Program-made: the position numbers and the translations under genes | Notes under the pieces: generated by a model | The model's input: the letters and a program-made list of their open reading frames with translations, nothing else | Told to the model about the DNA's origin: nothing | Database searches by the model: none | From: an uncultured Christensenella sp. | Lineage (GTDB): Bacteria; Bacillota; Clostridia; Christensenellales; UBA1242 | NCBI GenBank assembly: GCA_905212505.1 | Contig: CAJMEO010000001.1 | Location: 1-20,808, forward strand | Reading direction: 5' to 3' | Length of the DNA stretch: 20,808 nt | Shown here: piece after piece, positions 18,601 through 20,808 of the stretch | Layout: each line of letters starts with the position of its first letter | Position numbering within the stretch: position 1 is the stretch's first letter

Positions 18601-20742
18601 ATCTTCAATTTGTTTTTCAACAGTTTCATTCACTTTGTCAAAAGTGTTATAAACCCAAATTGAAATTGTAATTTTCACACTTTCTTCAACGTTTGCAAGG
18701 CAAGACAAATTGAAAAACAATTCATTTTTGTCAAGAATAGTCACTTTAATAGCTTCATTACTGCTGTTAACTTCAACTTTGTATATACTTGATTTTTGAT
18801 GATTAACTATTTTAAAATTTGCTGAATTTTTGCCATATGTCGTGCCCAAATAATAGTCATATTCAATTTGACCGTTATTTTCTTTTGCAACTTTTTTAAT
18901 ATTGTTACTGTTCAAATCAAGTTCAAATTTATCAATGCTTGTTTCGTCATAGCCAGCATAAACAAACAAACTCTTTTGTGATGTTTCAACTCCATTATCG
19001 CTTTTCAAATAAAACTCAACATCGCCAACTTGTCCTTTACTTTTCAAAATAAATTTTCCACTTTCAATATCACGTGAAACATCAACAAGTTCAGCTCCTT
19101 CAATAAACTCTATGTTAACAAAGCGGTTAAGTGATTTTATTGCAGCATTATTAACCGTAAATGGAACTTCAAATTCGCAGTTAGATTTTTCAAGATAGAA
19201 ATAATTTTTTTCTTTAACACCATCTCCAAATCCTAAACTTCTAACCCCTGGCACCAAATTCAAATTGATTTCTTTAATTAAATTTAAATAAAAGTCATCA
19301 ACAATCAAATCTAAATCTTGACCACTCAAAATATTAGAATAAAATTTAATTTTCACACTTTTTTCATCGTTTTGAGATTCTTTTGCCAAAACAAACAAAC
19401 TTGAATTATTTTCAAACACTCTGGTTGTTAATTCGTTATATCCCAAAACTTCATCTTGATATCTAATTTCAACCAAATTAAAATCTTCTTCTGAAATGTA
19501 AATTTTAAAACTGTTATCGTATGCCCCTGTTTGAGATATATTAACATTAAATTCTTGACCTTTAGAATTATCCTTGTAATAATCAAAAATATCATAACTA
19601 TTGCTTACACTGTTATTAACAATCAATGATATTGGATATTCCAAAACTTTAACGGGAATTTGAATTGTTTTTGAATAATTATCAACATTTTTATATTTAA
19701 CATAAACAACAATTGTATCAACGCCGGGATTGGTTGAATAAATATTGAAATTTTTCAAGTTGTCGGTGTTATCTTTTAAATTTGTTTCTATCAAAACATT
19801 TAAAAGTGTCATTCTTTCAAATTTAACTTCAATTTCATTAAAGTTAAGCCCAAAATCTGATTTAACACCCACAGCAAAACTTGAATTTTTCATTTCTTCA
19901 AGATTGCTTGCAAGGGTAATTCCTTCTTGCATTAAAGCCCCAATAGATTTTATTGCTTCGGTGTCTGTGTCGCCAGAAAATTTATATTCTTCGCCATTCA
20001 ACTTATAACTTAAAATTAAGTTGTCAAATTTAATATCTCTTAAAACAGAAACATAAAAATCAACATAATATTCACTTCGCTTTTTACTTGTTGCCCTAAC
20101 TTTTATTTTGCTTGACACATCTTCGTTTTTAAAATATTCTTCTTCATTAACCCTAATCTCGCCAGATTTTGACAAACTAACGCCATCAATTTCATTTTCC
20201 AAACTAAATTCAACTTCTCTTTCTGTTGTGTTTTTTGGAAAATAATTAAAAGCATTTGAAGCATCTATGTAATATGGATTTGAATCACTAACAACATAAG
20301 GAGTGTAATCTAAGTTTTGTGATAATCCTGAAATGGGAATTTCAACATTGATTTTAAGTTCACAACTTTTATTTCCTTCAAGCGATTTAAAAGTGATAAC
20401 AGTTGAAGGATCAAAAGCTGAAATATTATCTAGTGCTGTTATTTTAAATCTTTTTATATCCTTGCTTGATGAAGTTAACTCTTCAATTGAAACAATATTA
20501 TTTTGAGAAACAGAGTATGAAATAATGCGACAATTATTGTTTGGCGCATTTTTTATTAAAATTTCAATTTCCCTAGAATTAGGTTCTTCGTCAGTTGCGA
20601 AATTCCCTGCCCTAAGTTTAATCTCACTTTCTCCATTAACTTGAATGCTGAAGTCTTTATATTTGTCTTTACATCCAAAAAAAACTCCAGTGAAAGCCAT
20701 AAGTGAAAATATGAAAATTGTTAAAATCTTTTTTAATTTCAT
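697..20742 (-). CDS. Giant secreted surface protein with BIG/Ig-like regions and GLUG-type beta-helix blocks (6681 aa)
   Basis: One uninterrupted frame runs from ATG at 20740-20742 to TAA at 697-699. The start is supported by AGGAGA nine bases upstream and by an N-terminal signal peptide ending in a lipobox-like FFGC (Cys24). Residues 25 to about 965 and 1456-2266 are beta-rich Ig/BIG-like stretches with phrases such as LKIVGIGNATIEIYAKHNTS. Nine blocks in between and after consist of imperfect repeats of the GLUG kind (VGGLFGxxxxxxIxNxxxxG), more than twenty of which are visible, for example near residues 1300, 2900, 3600 and 4400. Each block begins with a recognisable cap (NDLxF...F.G...I.NLTI). 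Such proteins of AT-rich Firmicutes are taken to be adhesins or cell-surface fibres; the ligand is unknown. No LPXTG motif, C-terminal membrane helix or S-layer homology domain is seen, so anchoring would rely on the N-terminal lipid. Oddities are an antisense IS1 transposase within residues 6221-6458 and a cationic helical segment at 5278-5356. The frame is secure; the molecular role is inferred. Confidence 0.93.
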   Translation of the reverse strand: MKLKKILTIFIFSLMAFTGVFFGCKDKYKDFSIQVNGESEIKLRAGNFATDEEPNSREIEILIKNAPNNNCRIISYSVSQNNIVSIEELTSSSKDIKRFKITALDNISAFDPSTVITFKSLEGNKSCELKINVEIPISGLSQNLDYTPYVVSDSNPYYIDASNAFNYFPKNTTEREVEFSLENEIDGVSLSKSGEIRVNEEEYFKNEDVSSKIKVRATSKKRSEYYVDFYVSVLRDIKFDNLILSYKLNGEEYKFSGDTDTEAIKSIGALMQEGITLASNLEEMKNSSFAVGVKSDFGLNFNEIEVKFERMTLLNVLIETNLKDNTDNLKNFNIYSTNPGVDTIVVYVKYKNVDNYSKTIQIPVKVLEYPISLIVNNSVSNSYDIFDYYKDNSKGQEFNVNISQTGAYDNSFKIYISEEDFNLVEIRYQDEVLGYNELTTRVFENNSSLFVLAKESQNDEKSVKIKFYSNILSGQDLDLIVDDFYLNLIKEINLNLVPGVRSLGFGDGVKEKNYFYLEKSNCEFEVPFTVNNAAIKSLNRFVNIEFIEGAELVDVSRDIESGKFILKSKGQVGDVEFYLKSDNGVETSQKSLFVYAGYDETSIDKFELDLNSNNIKKVAKENNGQIEYDYYLGTTYGKNSANFKIVNHQKSSIYKVEVNSSNEAIKVTILDKNELFFNLSCLANVEESVKITISIWVYNTFDKVNETVEKQIEDIEFNINTYVPLTGVTFTNGEISSEVTIVDGEGLDLDSLENKLNMLDLNKLVKIEGVTEGNKGNIKVKFNFPSELKEATYDSEHNVANQNDFHQELSDGELFNKIYFHVYKNHQNKFIDGKFIFGLTIEIYDLAGSDEAYLLTLKVVLTEQVKSEKVEIKNDGGFVYLSNQGVGFAQIEAEVIGENYNEATNKSLEFKIIEGTSVTVDKDTGVVSFTSAGVTKVRVYAKGSKYTTGGEYSIFSDVYVVVADGSMSFPYILENVQNLNENRYYTLNKDVEFNQSITKQVAGIDGKFSYAKYSNSSFSENSVYSLIFSGTGSVFNINNNDALTAKLTNLNIIYNQNKVEVSDDFGIIAKENNGEIKNLNLILNNLQIINNNLVNVVNIGLLFAQNNGLIENCFISSIDADYTNVILEKASVNFGGFVAQNMENGSIISNFNFLKNINHGMAKLRIVDLSNVHSESCVAGVVAKNQGVLNGIKIDANITSNAKYVGGIAGKIESKNKEYKNLYFSGNIMARNSDAVVGGISAYVKSEIEDANKFDFTLIFVEFVGNILENSSSLSGHTVGGLFGSVNFEGANQTNIKYAYVQNFSKLYSGACNIEGLVVGGLIGTNATSTKLSVVFSDVVLKAKGNIQANDFKGGAFIGNMNANLSVDNAYSYVTGVQSFVGNILAGNLKFNKVYSTTCVQEHLSTDSKYFYDKTNYVNVITVKDENGVLVFNDNKYFAYVSTKNGGKPYLVYNETDGFKKLMTIVATSIDAKLQVKNDVENSNNKYVYGNGENVVVIKDDELNKGVIYFKNNLVYDVDEIFNISSTPSDAVNDFELVSLNNNVVSIVNGKLKIVGIGNATIEIYAKHNTSVKTYVYLSVIERVDTFDIEKSITISKGSTKQIDTKFSPKTESNGLYFVLNDDVSSKLLINNKEAINNEIYHLDARTIFTGLDQISQTTIDVMPYSIVRFGDESYNFIDFENKKSITIKVVNSASIITTSVNYFAIPENETIEFEVYVDSTGDILNQNLIFERYGEYLVNYFEIDASKKTIEGSLTKFNVKVTAKDVSLSEDRAFEFVIRHKIGDELNQNVSAKINVLLKSSKLQNVELNHFSSTITYYNAYDYVINKETIPSYEITKGNLGVLSINLYPSFANITDIDVTSSIVNGNRINFSQLKLNEENKLTVTSAKDTLPQGIKLNVNKQELQENGGNIYVGTLLSTDILDDTIFTITVTCYYGLGHKYQPVTLNLKAKALTTIILTNPNGSDENFVPKGGEIALNINTINMDEDFEGVSTGNFKFSVNGNELIDIYYNNVLFEDINGFRYVIEPESKTIFGYKINENNQLVIYSDILNKRNTKLKITPTYSAKVNGKDTISEGATIEVCVVDYFVNGVKVSDCEDGILKNYLGSSTMLKAELEVNGCKNYIYFDANGSSVDKFEYIDENGLKQNISVSNLSERELEFSNINLKIQTLTELISKSNYSWNLITQNSNGNLVYNNIKENTSYSNFVVTINSDGYYIVTGKNISENRMLIKVNIGYDDGLVALKQGSNNEVSSEFVLDVKTESSLDNPVPIKTVDEFVKMSDNGNYILLNDLTLPTDFGGINAKISSFDGNNKTINIQGFSISSTSQTSVGLFNEISENSIVKNLKVNVLPTLYYANNEYNYGLNINAQTLASLNFGVLCGTNKGVITNCHVVNTNYKLINNKNAYENIEIFVNVNESIEANVGGFVGVNDGYITYSSMNDKNSSNQFTITAKAQMAGFVAINNKKIASSYVVNTTIYNNSLSKNTAGFVAVNAQDASVTSSYVQGYSKEPLKVLGNSITEGGIFANGYVGGFVTTNSGNIKDCYSNILINTNKRSSGFVYDNTNGYVETSISASSASKSTQSFRYFTGNNEENLTLNNDGVKYCYYWLEGQDVNGEEGEYGEPANGIMSLDDASYFEGFISDGTSSSVWSFNKGMMPRLVDADQDIVCERKLINENSQSNQTKYEYVYINNSIGSINNPIIVSTTEQFFNALTSEENLYSYYFNGKINKTKINYKHISIVKDLDLSKIIDINNGETNTTTQVQKLQDIIFAGSLNANNMLLENITIAAKNDKLKYTSFGLFKQIGVELAYDNNGNIKNDKLDEDNCTVVKNINFEIDGISATITKSVGTLSGEVINSKLYNISIISNRDVVVTGNNIVGGVAGRISGNSFVKGVSSNLGVKATFDNKSSNYDYSYQSTKKIYKYPYDAIIDDENYNVNIVGGLFGVVDIYKTRIENFVQNVSSQSYYVNAVIEREQEVSFENSSIQFTKVGGDIQISGDIVGGMFGLVLEGSSIYDARFVLNESNTQNLIANYAVGGIAGVNKGLISYAIVETELNRQRVIDKTSQNEYLTSYLFSNSNNKAYFVGGLVGILDEGILNYSYNKANIDAKSSRFVGSSVGAFINSRIEFVYANSYLACQEEVNNAGLITTQKGYAGFIGTIIEFNDKSSITNFVSLLRNTQTPSKFGLASFVGYNQAKNISENKIIGECLSNVSTIFNGIDISVGRIDNSKSYNDFISQVSGTFNGYAESSCFTRTVNLDTFYRLTYNKKGSVRSITSEDDLRNMLSKGVCVLEKDIYLENPWDPLGNFEGKFYSAKRQNRKEGQSEYYIIYNLTINNQSKNVSGNVGFFASTNNAEISNITFVVGSNYTDPAKRGEEFVNTDPTEEDIDENWGNGAKRGINIINQNVEAKYGLGVLSAVDNNSVITNINIKFSDNNGIDNKSIITTNLNYVGGLIGKANGTTIGSLNEGLPGVTFENLNMKREEAKNFDTYFGGLIGLAKDIKCYNVNLNGSNKIYNLQGKENQYSYVGGLFGQIQNSVVSNCTKKALEITHNADGIGGTESNIYIGGIAGSSNGLKLNSVNLSDAIVSVENNYSNLKSLYVGGLIGESKNSTIQNAVLSKTCQVLANDKTQTSNSSNFIGGVCGYSEGGNILQIMNSASVELEAISSSGISRVGGVVGSNGLNEKGSVISNIICTSSISVKDKGKKDVNVGGLLGYNYCGGESNVNNSLFVGMIKYYCQSLDYIGGLIGNDYNSNTSTTPINYENCYFIEDVSLTPSRNTEFGAHNSDNTFAGAVKFSDFVNGYIGIVKEIINKNEFYKQKLENNELKDPDIDSIEGEDIYFHEGSVYNPISVSSLISFEDNKYYLIKNDLNFTETISEIKGDIIGDGHKFVVKKTFAESISKNAIVSGLTFELSSDNTSSFNGNVFVNNVQTIVAEDNYGVIYNCAVKGNIYANDVAASPVVLNNAGVINVVTSLSHLVAKGLTQDDAYVSGFVNNNSGAIYNSISTGNIEFIEAGEIKNYNVGTKYNEDIRKIFGFVKSNLDTMANCVSAITLPLSDKYYESFGYDKTTSKFANCFIDIAANGNYYDYSIPNGVYYYSFDEIFSKEKDFSIRKNNATSNMWSENLPEILFGYAYPSIATYKTNDFAKNLLTTKTNEEKYLINNLSSLNFVVNTLNEEETITDIKIKQIASFMGAVNRKTQNATDEIALKAKNLKIKKSLNFDGSDFVIYNLLMTSEIDKEKSESVVGLFSCDEANKNIVIANLALISAKFEVLISDVSDENDKYNAVKDVYAGALVAKNNGNVSITSCYVDGQMISSNEIMNVTNYSNAKNIYAGAFVGFANGTNTSNCKIENSINKLNVNLDYLVAKIVTSKEKQAYSVNVGGFAGKVSNMTLNNNYNFGDVSCSSAKEANIGGIVGFVDGGALTNNSVFGVVSYKGAYLGYYASADDDDLIYNIKAIAGKVYNITNNTGNKYNSSLSLVEDANNSESVLTDLTDLIGANITWNDFADNTKTATNIFEKPNFKIVTENSWAFEDDVIYIVDVTGEFTFAYETVQNEQGESVSKKNLTNTKILFVNETTTTISSNIFDTLTNCTISNLKIKASQTLHSAALANKIENTNLYNITLDEIYFNRTSETSSSKTSSDYCIGSIVDVAEVSILTNVKTLKGRVEAVFESDIDAKTLYVGGIVGLSKQTLFNNCENNSTVTTASTSSSFNNIYTAGISGKTEKGYLFKCSNFGLIYAKNAHKNNIGTYTAGIVNGENSNDIISFCKNESKIKGVNNYSGSSAINFVGGIANNGTILYCINKTTIMSISPSKSNSVVAAAISAGNATSVYYSYQLGGVMSSSQAYTITSGTASYCYTLGGGYTTLAPDRIPDISPNASNNKCFGLDEILETTSNSDKEQWWEYFAGKTDESGNVVIEKLSDFVVSTDNNFTQPRIKLIDLDAFTLKTDSSAYLISTSFELWYWSMYADKTTKDVKLVDDIDMTGYTYITPSTEFSRTFDGGYHTISNLTIKGIELNLGTEEDPKYATVWGFVSQNSGTIQNINFENPSIKITDFGGSCKKYVSVVAGQNSGTIQDVLVSSTEQGLSFIDIDVSITQNISENIDLNSGVMSAENSGHITSCEVINFDQPAIESSVVIDVEFMLANFNGNGIYTHIGGISGINTVTGIIENSYFYSSINSTAKTNGMRGVGAGDEVGADIVGITFYSEAQQYVGAIVGSNEGTVSSCYAPKLDSTLYVKTENLFKSEETGVSIEQVGMIAGRVSTTLLVDSLIAAKVIKKYGKKTVEALKYLKNAIPKLKKIYGAAKAASKLKIAKTFGKLLKGAVKPSVILTIISLTIEISKEAQRVNSFKHEVNTIGLTDSDSILIPDSDSLELLDKKSEILSPYTSENAVDTSKQKYIPAKIAFNKKFVLLSNLQVEPKQENEKYYVYNVNELAYALSHNIVKNIVLMDNISMAGKVWDSLLTVSSGLTITDNGFKIVYGSNENFENDYTDTEKGYKNILVKKEGDANEYGRFETVSRNLTKVAYENFKERFRKVWEEEYIKEYPDKFGEDKSENDKNLTLDNAYAALGNDDDTFVVQYARQLEVVADAMTTYRYNGSTHQGINFYGKTIIINKDLDVSSINIDSLDIYDYEDYNENQIMYVCDDRLVTESELITILSTNENAVYYPAYKVPDFVKSENDNVDYISEVTKSGARKAFMGTIEGNNKTIKLGNSCKYLFLQLGETATVKNLTIDATYFQVVNDGGVSLFSFGVLANCGKIENIKLITQENISINQEVDFAENLIDKPEGGYPSTLEATTTSSDNVNLGSNLTFGLFSALNFGEISGCEIDNDLTITSNITLDHSYGTTSVYLRDKDGELVQKDDGSYSITQININSDKLKVQTDESITQEIDPNPYKGKPRETTINLEMGVICGLNHGKIENINLSGRTININAKATNTCYDLTNIEGVDERDQQKTGENIFNTKGINSTINLSSSIGLISGSNEYFAGSTESTEESTDKITNIQIANCQLNVFENLSGCFGLVSGYSELGFDGCSVLGCSISNSLETPDGDKSNTSEIKVTKGSLTGRISPCVYSVKKSTEHNNILKYVELHTAHIPQITNCFATGYALCGEEKEIIIGKKEKAVDVLNDEDKTVTAQFSEIIVGTYEENGGTKNIVSGLCEFFFNDIDNASLTYDDTAKRAVATNHNNNNTNEITIKVGRCSELYERYISGYNGTRVNVSYDDCNPFGMIAGDFGEITSLSKHTSQSASESTIVAFNFLSELFATFMGNFEISTNGTEYIPTVSGNALNSYTQFYNKAIELYNSSLVSFTKNVNNDLTRSAVIGVNHPYTMAFGGDISPELIDFQTVIANLFGFSSKTEFMNYAQDLADTYAQHRTNITNSLTTNEALENGCFYTSNGSFVFPIAVKNELASTVLAYVILDTSGLVSVWVNDITAALWATNFNSSYHTDSIINNELYCKNILFVTGSTKSTKARAYLEHNVKVNDTDTYKVIPDVSFDGMIDVRLKVTLKSNDSMICYLADGQDMYVSNGKLVDFVTFDLVKVAEDGFEGIGSTYSTNKEITINGEKFIASVEYGSVETVLDGGCGFKLKILYTGLKVKTPLIEGKSLSEVSGYLKDGMSFVEPLDTVVDLNNAYHVNYEFTKGGTTYTFNNIEIIPTDLNGNLYQQSNN
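700..1368 (-). other. C-terminal region of the giant protein beyond the IS1-derived stretch
   Basis: Residues 6459-6681 return to the A+T-rich, beta-strand/turn style of the main protein (YKVIPDVSFDGMIDVRLKVT, FKLKILYTGLKVKTPLI). They end in YQQSNN without an LPXTG signal, transmembrane helix or basic tail. The open frame and adhesin-like composition past the IS indicate that the original reading frame has been restored or kept. No domain is recognised. Confidence 0.6.
1369..2082 (+). CDS. IS1-family transposase, full length, antisense within the giant gene
   Basis: 237 residues from ATG (1369-1371) to TGA (2080-2082). The N-terminal part has the IS1 InsA-type zinc ribbon (Cys9, Cys12, Cys32, Cys35) and a helix-turn-helix-like stretch (GQGIRDVSSVLSVSIGKVLS, residues 66-85). 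The C-terminal part has the InsB-type catalytic core: EIDEFW (Asp106), STDGWD (Asp165) and KEIEGNN (Glu192), ending in RKTCNFSK and YINSG. IS1 itself makes this protein by frameshifting between insA and insB; here the two parts are a single frame, as in other members of the family. No ribosome site is evident before the ATG (ATTATACTATCTGT precedes it), so expression is doubtful although all key residues are present. G+C is near 44% over 1441-1560, well above the flanking adhesin sequence. Its codons align exactly with those of the giant gene on the other strand, so it contains no TTA, CTA or TCA codon. Confidence 0.88.
   Translation: MVRTIEICCPKCGSNIVNPNGHKSTGVQNYICKNCGRQFIFDGDRKYKGTIAGIETAILKCLVRGQGIRDVSSVLSVSIGKVLSVVHKFRFRTKPKQVCYDCLEIDEFWTYVASKSHRVWMIYAYHRASGEIVVHVLGKRNKRTVIKLYRLIIKLGVTIESISTDGWDVFRTVCRYFKIPHKCGKQFTKEIEGNNCRLRCRLRCVFRKTCNFSKIPSNHAKRIAIVITYINSGSVVP
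1369..2082 (+). mobile_element. IS1-family insertion sequence, minimal extent (ends not resolved)
   Basis: The element is recognised from its transposase and its base composition. I could not identify terminal inverted repeats or an 8-9 bp target duplication with confidence. GGTACAACGG on the minus strand (near 2067-2077) partly resembles GTTACAAAAA at 1315-1324, which would put the left end about 54 bases before the ATG, close to the IS1 layout, but the match is weak. The ends may have decayed, consistent with an old insertion. Confidence 0.65.
2083..4440 (-). other. Beta-helix block 9 of the giant protein, with an inserted charged helical stretch
   Basis: Residues 5435-6220. The cap begins YYVYNVNELAYALSHNIVKN and NIVLMDNISMAGKVWDS, but the solenoid is interrupted by a charged, helix-prone insert at residues 5529-5606 (3925-4158). 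It resumes at INFYGKTIIINKDLDVSSIN, with EGNNKTIKLG after it. Repeats are longer and less regular than in blocks 2-4 (FGVLANCGKIENIKL, FGLFSALNFGEISGCEI, MGVICGLNHGKIENINLSG). The block ends at the left boundary of the transposase-derived stretch. Confidence 0.52.
2720..2743. repeat. 12-base tandem duplication inside the giant gene
   Basis: TCGGTGGATTCT occurs twice in a row. It lengthens a Ser/Thr/Glu stretch of the giant protein (STESTEESTD) by four residues without shifting the frame, and could vary by slippage. Confidence 0.8.
4675..4911 (-). other. Cationic amphipathic helical segment plus hydrophobic helix inside the giant protein
   Basis: Residues 5278-5356 are unlike the rest of the protein. 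About 55 residues rich in Lys, Ala and Leu/Ile (VIKKYGKKTVEALKYLKNAI, then PKLKKIYGAAKAASKLKIAK) have the spacing of amphipathic helices and almost no acidic residues. They are followed by a hydrophobic stretch (SVILTIISLTIEI, 5336-5348) and a charged exit. The segment sits between beta-helix blocks 8 and 9, where a block ending would be expected. Similar composition occurs in membrane-active peptides, leaderless bacteriocins and membrane-inserting hairpins of toxins. That likeness is compositional only and no homology is claimed. Confidence 0.6.
4912..5874 (-). other. Beta-helix block 8 of the giant protein
   Basis: Residues 4957-5277. The cap is DSSAYLISTSFELWYWSMYA, then KLVDDIDMTGYTY and FDGGYHTISNLTIKG. 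Repeats include NSGTIQNINFENPS, IGGISGINTVTGIIENSYFY and VGAIVGSNEGTVSSCYAPKL. The last unit, VGMIAGRVS, runs straight into the cationic helical segment, with no usual closing phrase. Confidence 0.57.
5875..7143 (-). other. Beta-helix block 7 of the giant protein
   Basis: Residues 4534-4956. The cap begins NSWAFEDDVIYIVDVTGEF, with NLKIKASQTLHSAAL after it. Repeats include VGGIVGLSKQTLFNNCENNS and VGGIANNGTILYCINKTTI. It is richer in Ser/Thr than its neighbours and closes with WWEYFAGKTD and FTQPRIKLID. Confidence 0.57.
7144..8265 (-). other. Beta-helix block 6 of the giant protein
   Basis: Residues 4160-4533. It opens with NEEKYLINNLSSLNFVVN and KIKKSLNFDGSDFVIYNLLM. GLUG-type units include VGGFAGKVSNMTLNNNYNFG and IGGIVGFVDGGALTNNSVFG. 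A Thr/Asp/Leu repeat (LTDLTDL) near the end comes from a 9-base tandem duplication at 7237-7254. Confidence 0.57.
7237..7254. repeat. 9-base tandem duplication inside the giant gene
   Basis: TAAATCTGT is present twice in tandem, giving the protein repeat LTDLTDL. It is in frame, and so a potential length-variable site. Confidence 0.75.
8266..9192 (-). other. Beta-helix block 5 of the giant protein
   Basis: Residues 3851-4159. The cap is YNPISVSSLISFEDNKYYLI followed by KNDLNF and GDIIGDGHKF. The repeats are degenerate (VAEDNYGVIYNCAVKGNI, VSGFVNNNSGAIYNSISTGN) with few canonical GG pairs. The end phrase is WSENLPEILFGYAYPSIATY. Confidence 0.55.
9193..10929 (-). other. Beta-helix block 4 of the giant protein
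   Basis: Residues 3272-3850. The cap reads GSVRSITSEDDLRNMLSKGV, then LEKDIYLENPWDPLGNFEGK. The repeat core holds the highest GLUG density in the protein: VGGLIGKANGTTI, FGGLIGLAKDIKC, VGGLFGQIQNSVV, IGGIAGSSNGLKL, VGGLIGESKNSTI, IGGVCGYSEGGNI, VGGVVGSNGL, VGGLLGYNYCGG and IGGLIGNDYN. Confidence 0.64.
10930..12648 (-). other. Beta-helix block 3 of the giant protein
   Basis: Residues 2699-3271. It opens with NNPIIVSTTEQFFNALTSEE and includes ISIVKDLDLS and IIFAGSLNANNMLLENITIA. GLUG-type units seen are VGGVAGRISGNSF, VGGLFGVVDIYKT, VGGMFGLVLEGSS, VGGIAGVNKGLIS and VGGLVGILDEGIL. This run of five regularly spaced units makes it one of the two densest blocks. Confidence 0.62.
12649..13944 (-). 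other. Beta-helix block 2 of the giant protein
   Basis: Residues 2267-2698. The cap DNPVPIKTVDEFVKMSDNGN continues as YILLNDLTL and ISSFDGNNKTINIQGFSI. GLUG-type units include VGGFVGVNDGYITYSSM and VGGFVTTNSGNIKDCYSNI. It closes around WSFNKGMMPRLVDAD, the typical W...MPRL ending, followed by a linker. Confidence 0.62.
13007..13024. repeat. 9-base tandem duplication inside the giant gene
   Basis: GATGCACTT occurs twice in tandem, encoding the Ser-Ala-Ser repeat in ISASSASKST near the end of beta-helix block 2. It is in frame. Confidence 0.75.
13945..16377 (-). other. Second Ig/BIG-like region of the giant protein
   Basis: Residues 1456-2266. BIG_2-like features are clear at about 1515-1580: VVSIVNGKLKIVGIGNATIE, then IYAKHNTSVKTYVYLSVIE. 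Further tandem beta-sandwich-like stretches follow with no GGxxG repeats, ending in FVLDVKTESS just before the next cap. Its role is probably a spacer between beta-helix block 1 and the long run of blocks 2-9. Confidence 0.55.
16378..17847 (-). other. Beta-helix block 1 of the giant protein
   Basis: Residues 966-1455. It opens with the cap SFPYILENVQNLNENRYYTL followed by NKDVEF, then runs through repeated short strands and turns such as VGGIAGKIESKN, VGGLFGSVNFEG and VGGLIGTNATST, spaced roughly 40-60 residues apart. It closes with GGKPYLVYN, the type of phrase (a proline and aromatic residues) that ends GLUG-repeat solenoids. A parallel beta-helix fold is inferred from this pattern. Confidence 0.6.
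17848..20670 (-). other. N-terminal beta-sandwich (Ig/BIG-like) stalk of the giant protein
   Basis: Residues 25-965 lack GLUG repeats and are made of alternating short hydrophobic strands with Asp/Asn/Lys turns. The end (about 900-965) reads like a BIG-type domain: LEFKIIEGTSVTVDKDTG, then VVSFTSAGVTKVRVYAKG and a closing strand YVVVADGS. The DGS directly precedes the first beta-helix cap. Individual domain borders cannot be set by eye. A role as a stalk near the cell surface is inferred from its position after the lipobox. Confidence 0.55.
20671..20742 (-). other. Signal peptide of the giant protein, probable lipoprotein type
   Basis: Residues 1-24 read as a basic start (MKLKK), a hydrophobic core (ILTIFIFSLMAFTGVFF) and Gly23-Cys24, followed by charged KDKYKD. 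This fits a signal-peptidase-II lipobox except that -3 is Phe rather than the usual Leu, so lipidation is likely but not certain. Together with the absence of any C-terminal anchor it suggests that the N-terminus is tethered to the membrane and the chain extends outward. Confidence 0.72.
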
Positions 20743-20751
20743 ACAAAAATT

Positions 20752-20757
20752 TCTCCT
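20752..20757 (-). promoter_or_regulatory. Ribosome binding site of the giant gene
   Basis: On the minus strand AGGAGA stands nine bases before the ATG at 20740-20742. It is a good match to the anti-Shine-Dalgarno sequence in an otherwise A+T-rich leader and fixes the start codon, in agreement with the signal peptide that follows directly. Confidence 0.85.
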
Positions 20758-20784
20758 AAATTTATTTTGTTGAATAACGATTAT

Positions 20785-20793
20785 TTTATAACA
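20785..20793 (-). promoter_or_regulatory. Possible extended -10 promoter element of the giant gene
   Basis: TGTTATAAA on the minus strand matches the extended -10 form TGnTATAAT in most positions and lies about 43 bases upstream of the ATG. The matching -35 region would fall at or beyond the right edge of the window, and the sequence is so A+T-rich that chance matches are common. Confidence 0.35.
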
Positions 20794-20808
20794 TTAATTA
20801 AATTTTTA

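Noticed and set aside
697..20742. Possibility that the giant frame depends on a recoded stop (TGA as Trp)
   Set aside because: Trp residues in the frame are TGG and the frame is open under the standard code, ending in TAA, so recoding is not needed.
697..20742. GLUG repeat array considered as a CRISPR array or DNA repeat cluster
   Set aside because: The repeats are protein-level and degenerate, with no constant DNA repeat and spacer pattern.

Overview
The window is almost entirely one giant minus-strand gene (697-20742, 6681 codons). It encodes a secreted, probably lipid-anchored surface protein built from Ig-like (BIG-type) stretches and about nine parallel beta-helix blocks carrying GLUG-type repeats. 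The gene is very A+T-rich, uses the standard code (Trp is TGG) and has a Gram-positive-style AGGAGA ribosome site. This fits an uncultured low-GC Firmicute, plausibly an animal-gut clostridial lineage; the taxonomic guess is inference.

Layout from left to right. Positions 1-303 (+) hold the 3' end of a G+C-rich alpha/beta hydrolase gene, closed by a strong hairpin terminator at 331-367. Positions 368-696 are intergenic. On the minus strand the right part carries the giant gene's terminator (631-667). The left part (368-540) has an odd leader-like arrangement: two near-identical Shine-Dalgarno/ATG units opening very short ORFs, then a third mini-ORF ending against the 331-367 hairpin. Positions 697-20742 (-) are the giant gene, with its ribosome site and a possible -10 box at the right edge. 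The hydrolase and the giant gene are convergent.

The most striking feature lies inside the giant gene. Positions 1369-2082 on the opposite (+) strand encode a full-length IS1-family transposase with zinc-ribbon cysteines, a helix-turn-helix and all three DDE residues. Its base composition is clearly richer in G+C than the surroundings. The antisense strand of the element is open through every codon and lies in exact codon register with the giant reading frame. The giant protein therefore contains about 238 residues (6221-6458) that are reverse-complement translation of a transposase, and the adhesin frame resumes beyond it to the natural C-terminus. Either the insertion was tolerated by luck of frame, or transposon DNA has been recruited as antisense coding sequence.

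A second departure from the beta architecture is a lysine/alanine-rich amphipathic helical segment followed by a short hydrophobic helix (residues about 5278-5356). It resembles membrane-active peptides in composition more than adhesin repeats. No tRNA, rRNA, CRISPR array or phage gene was seen.
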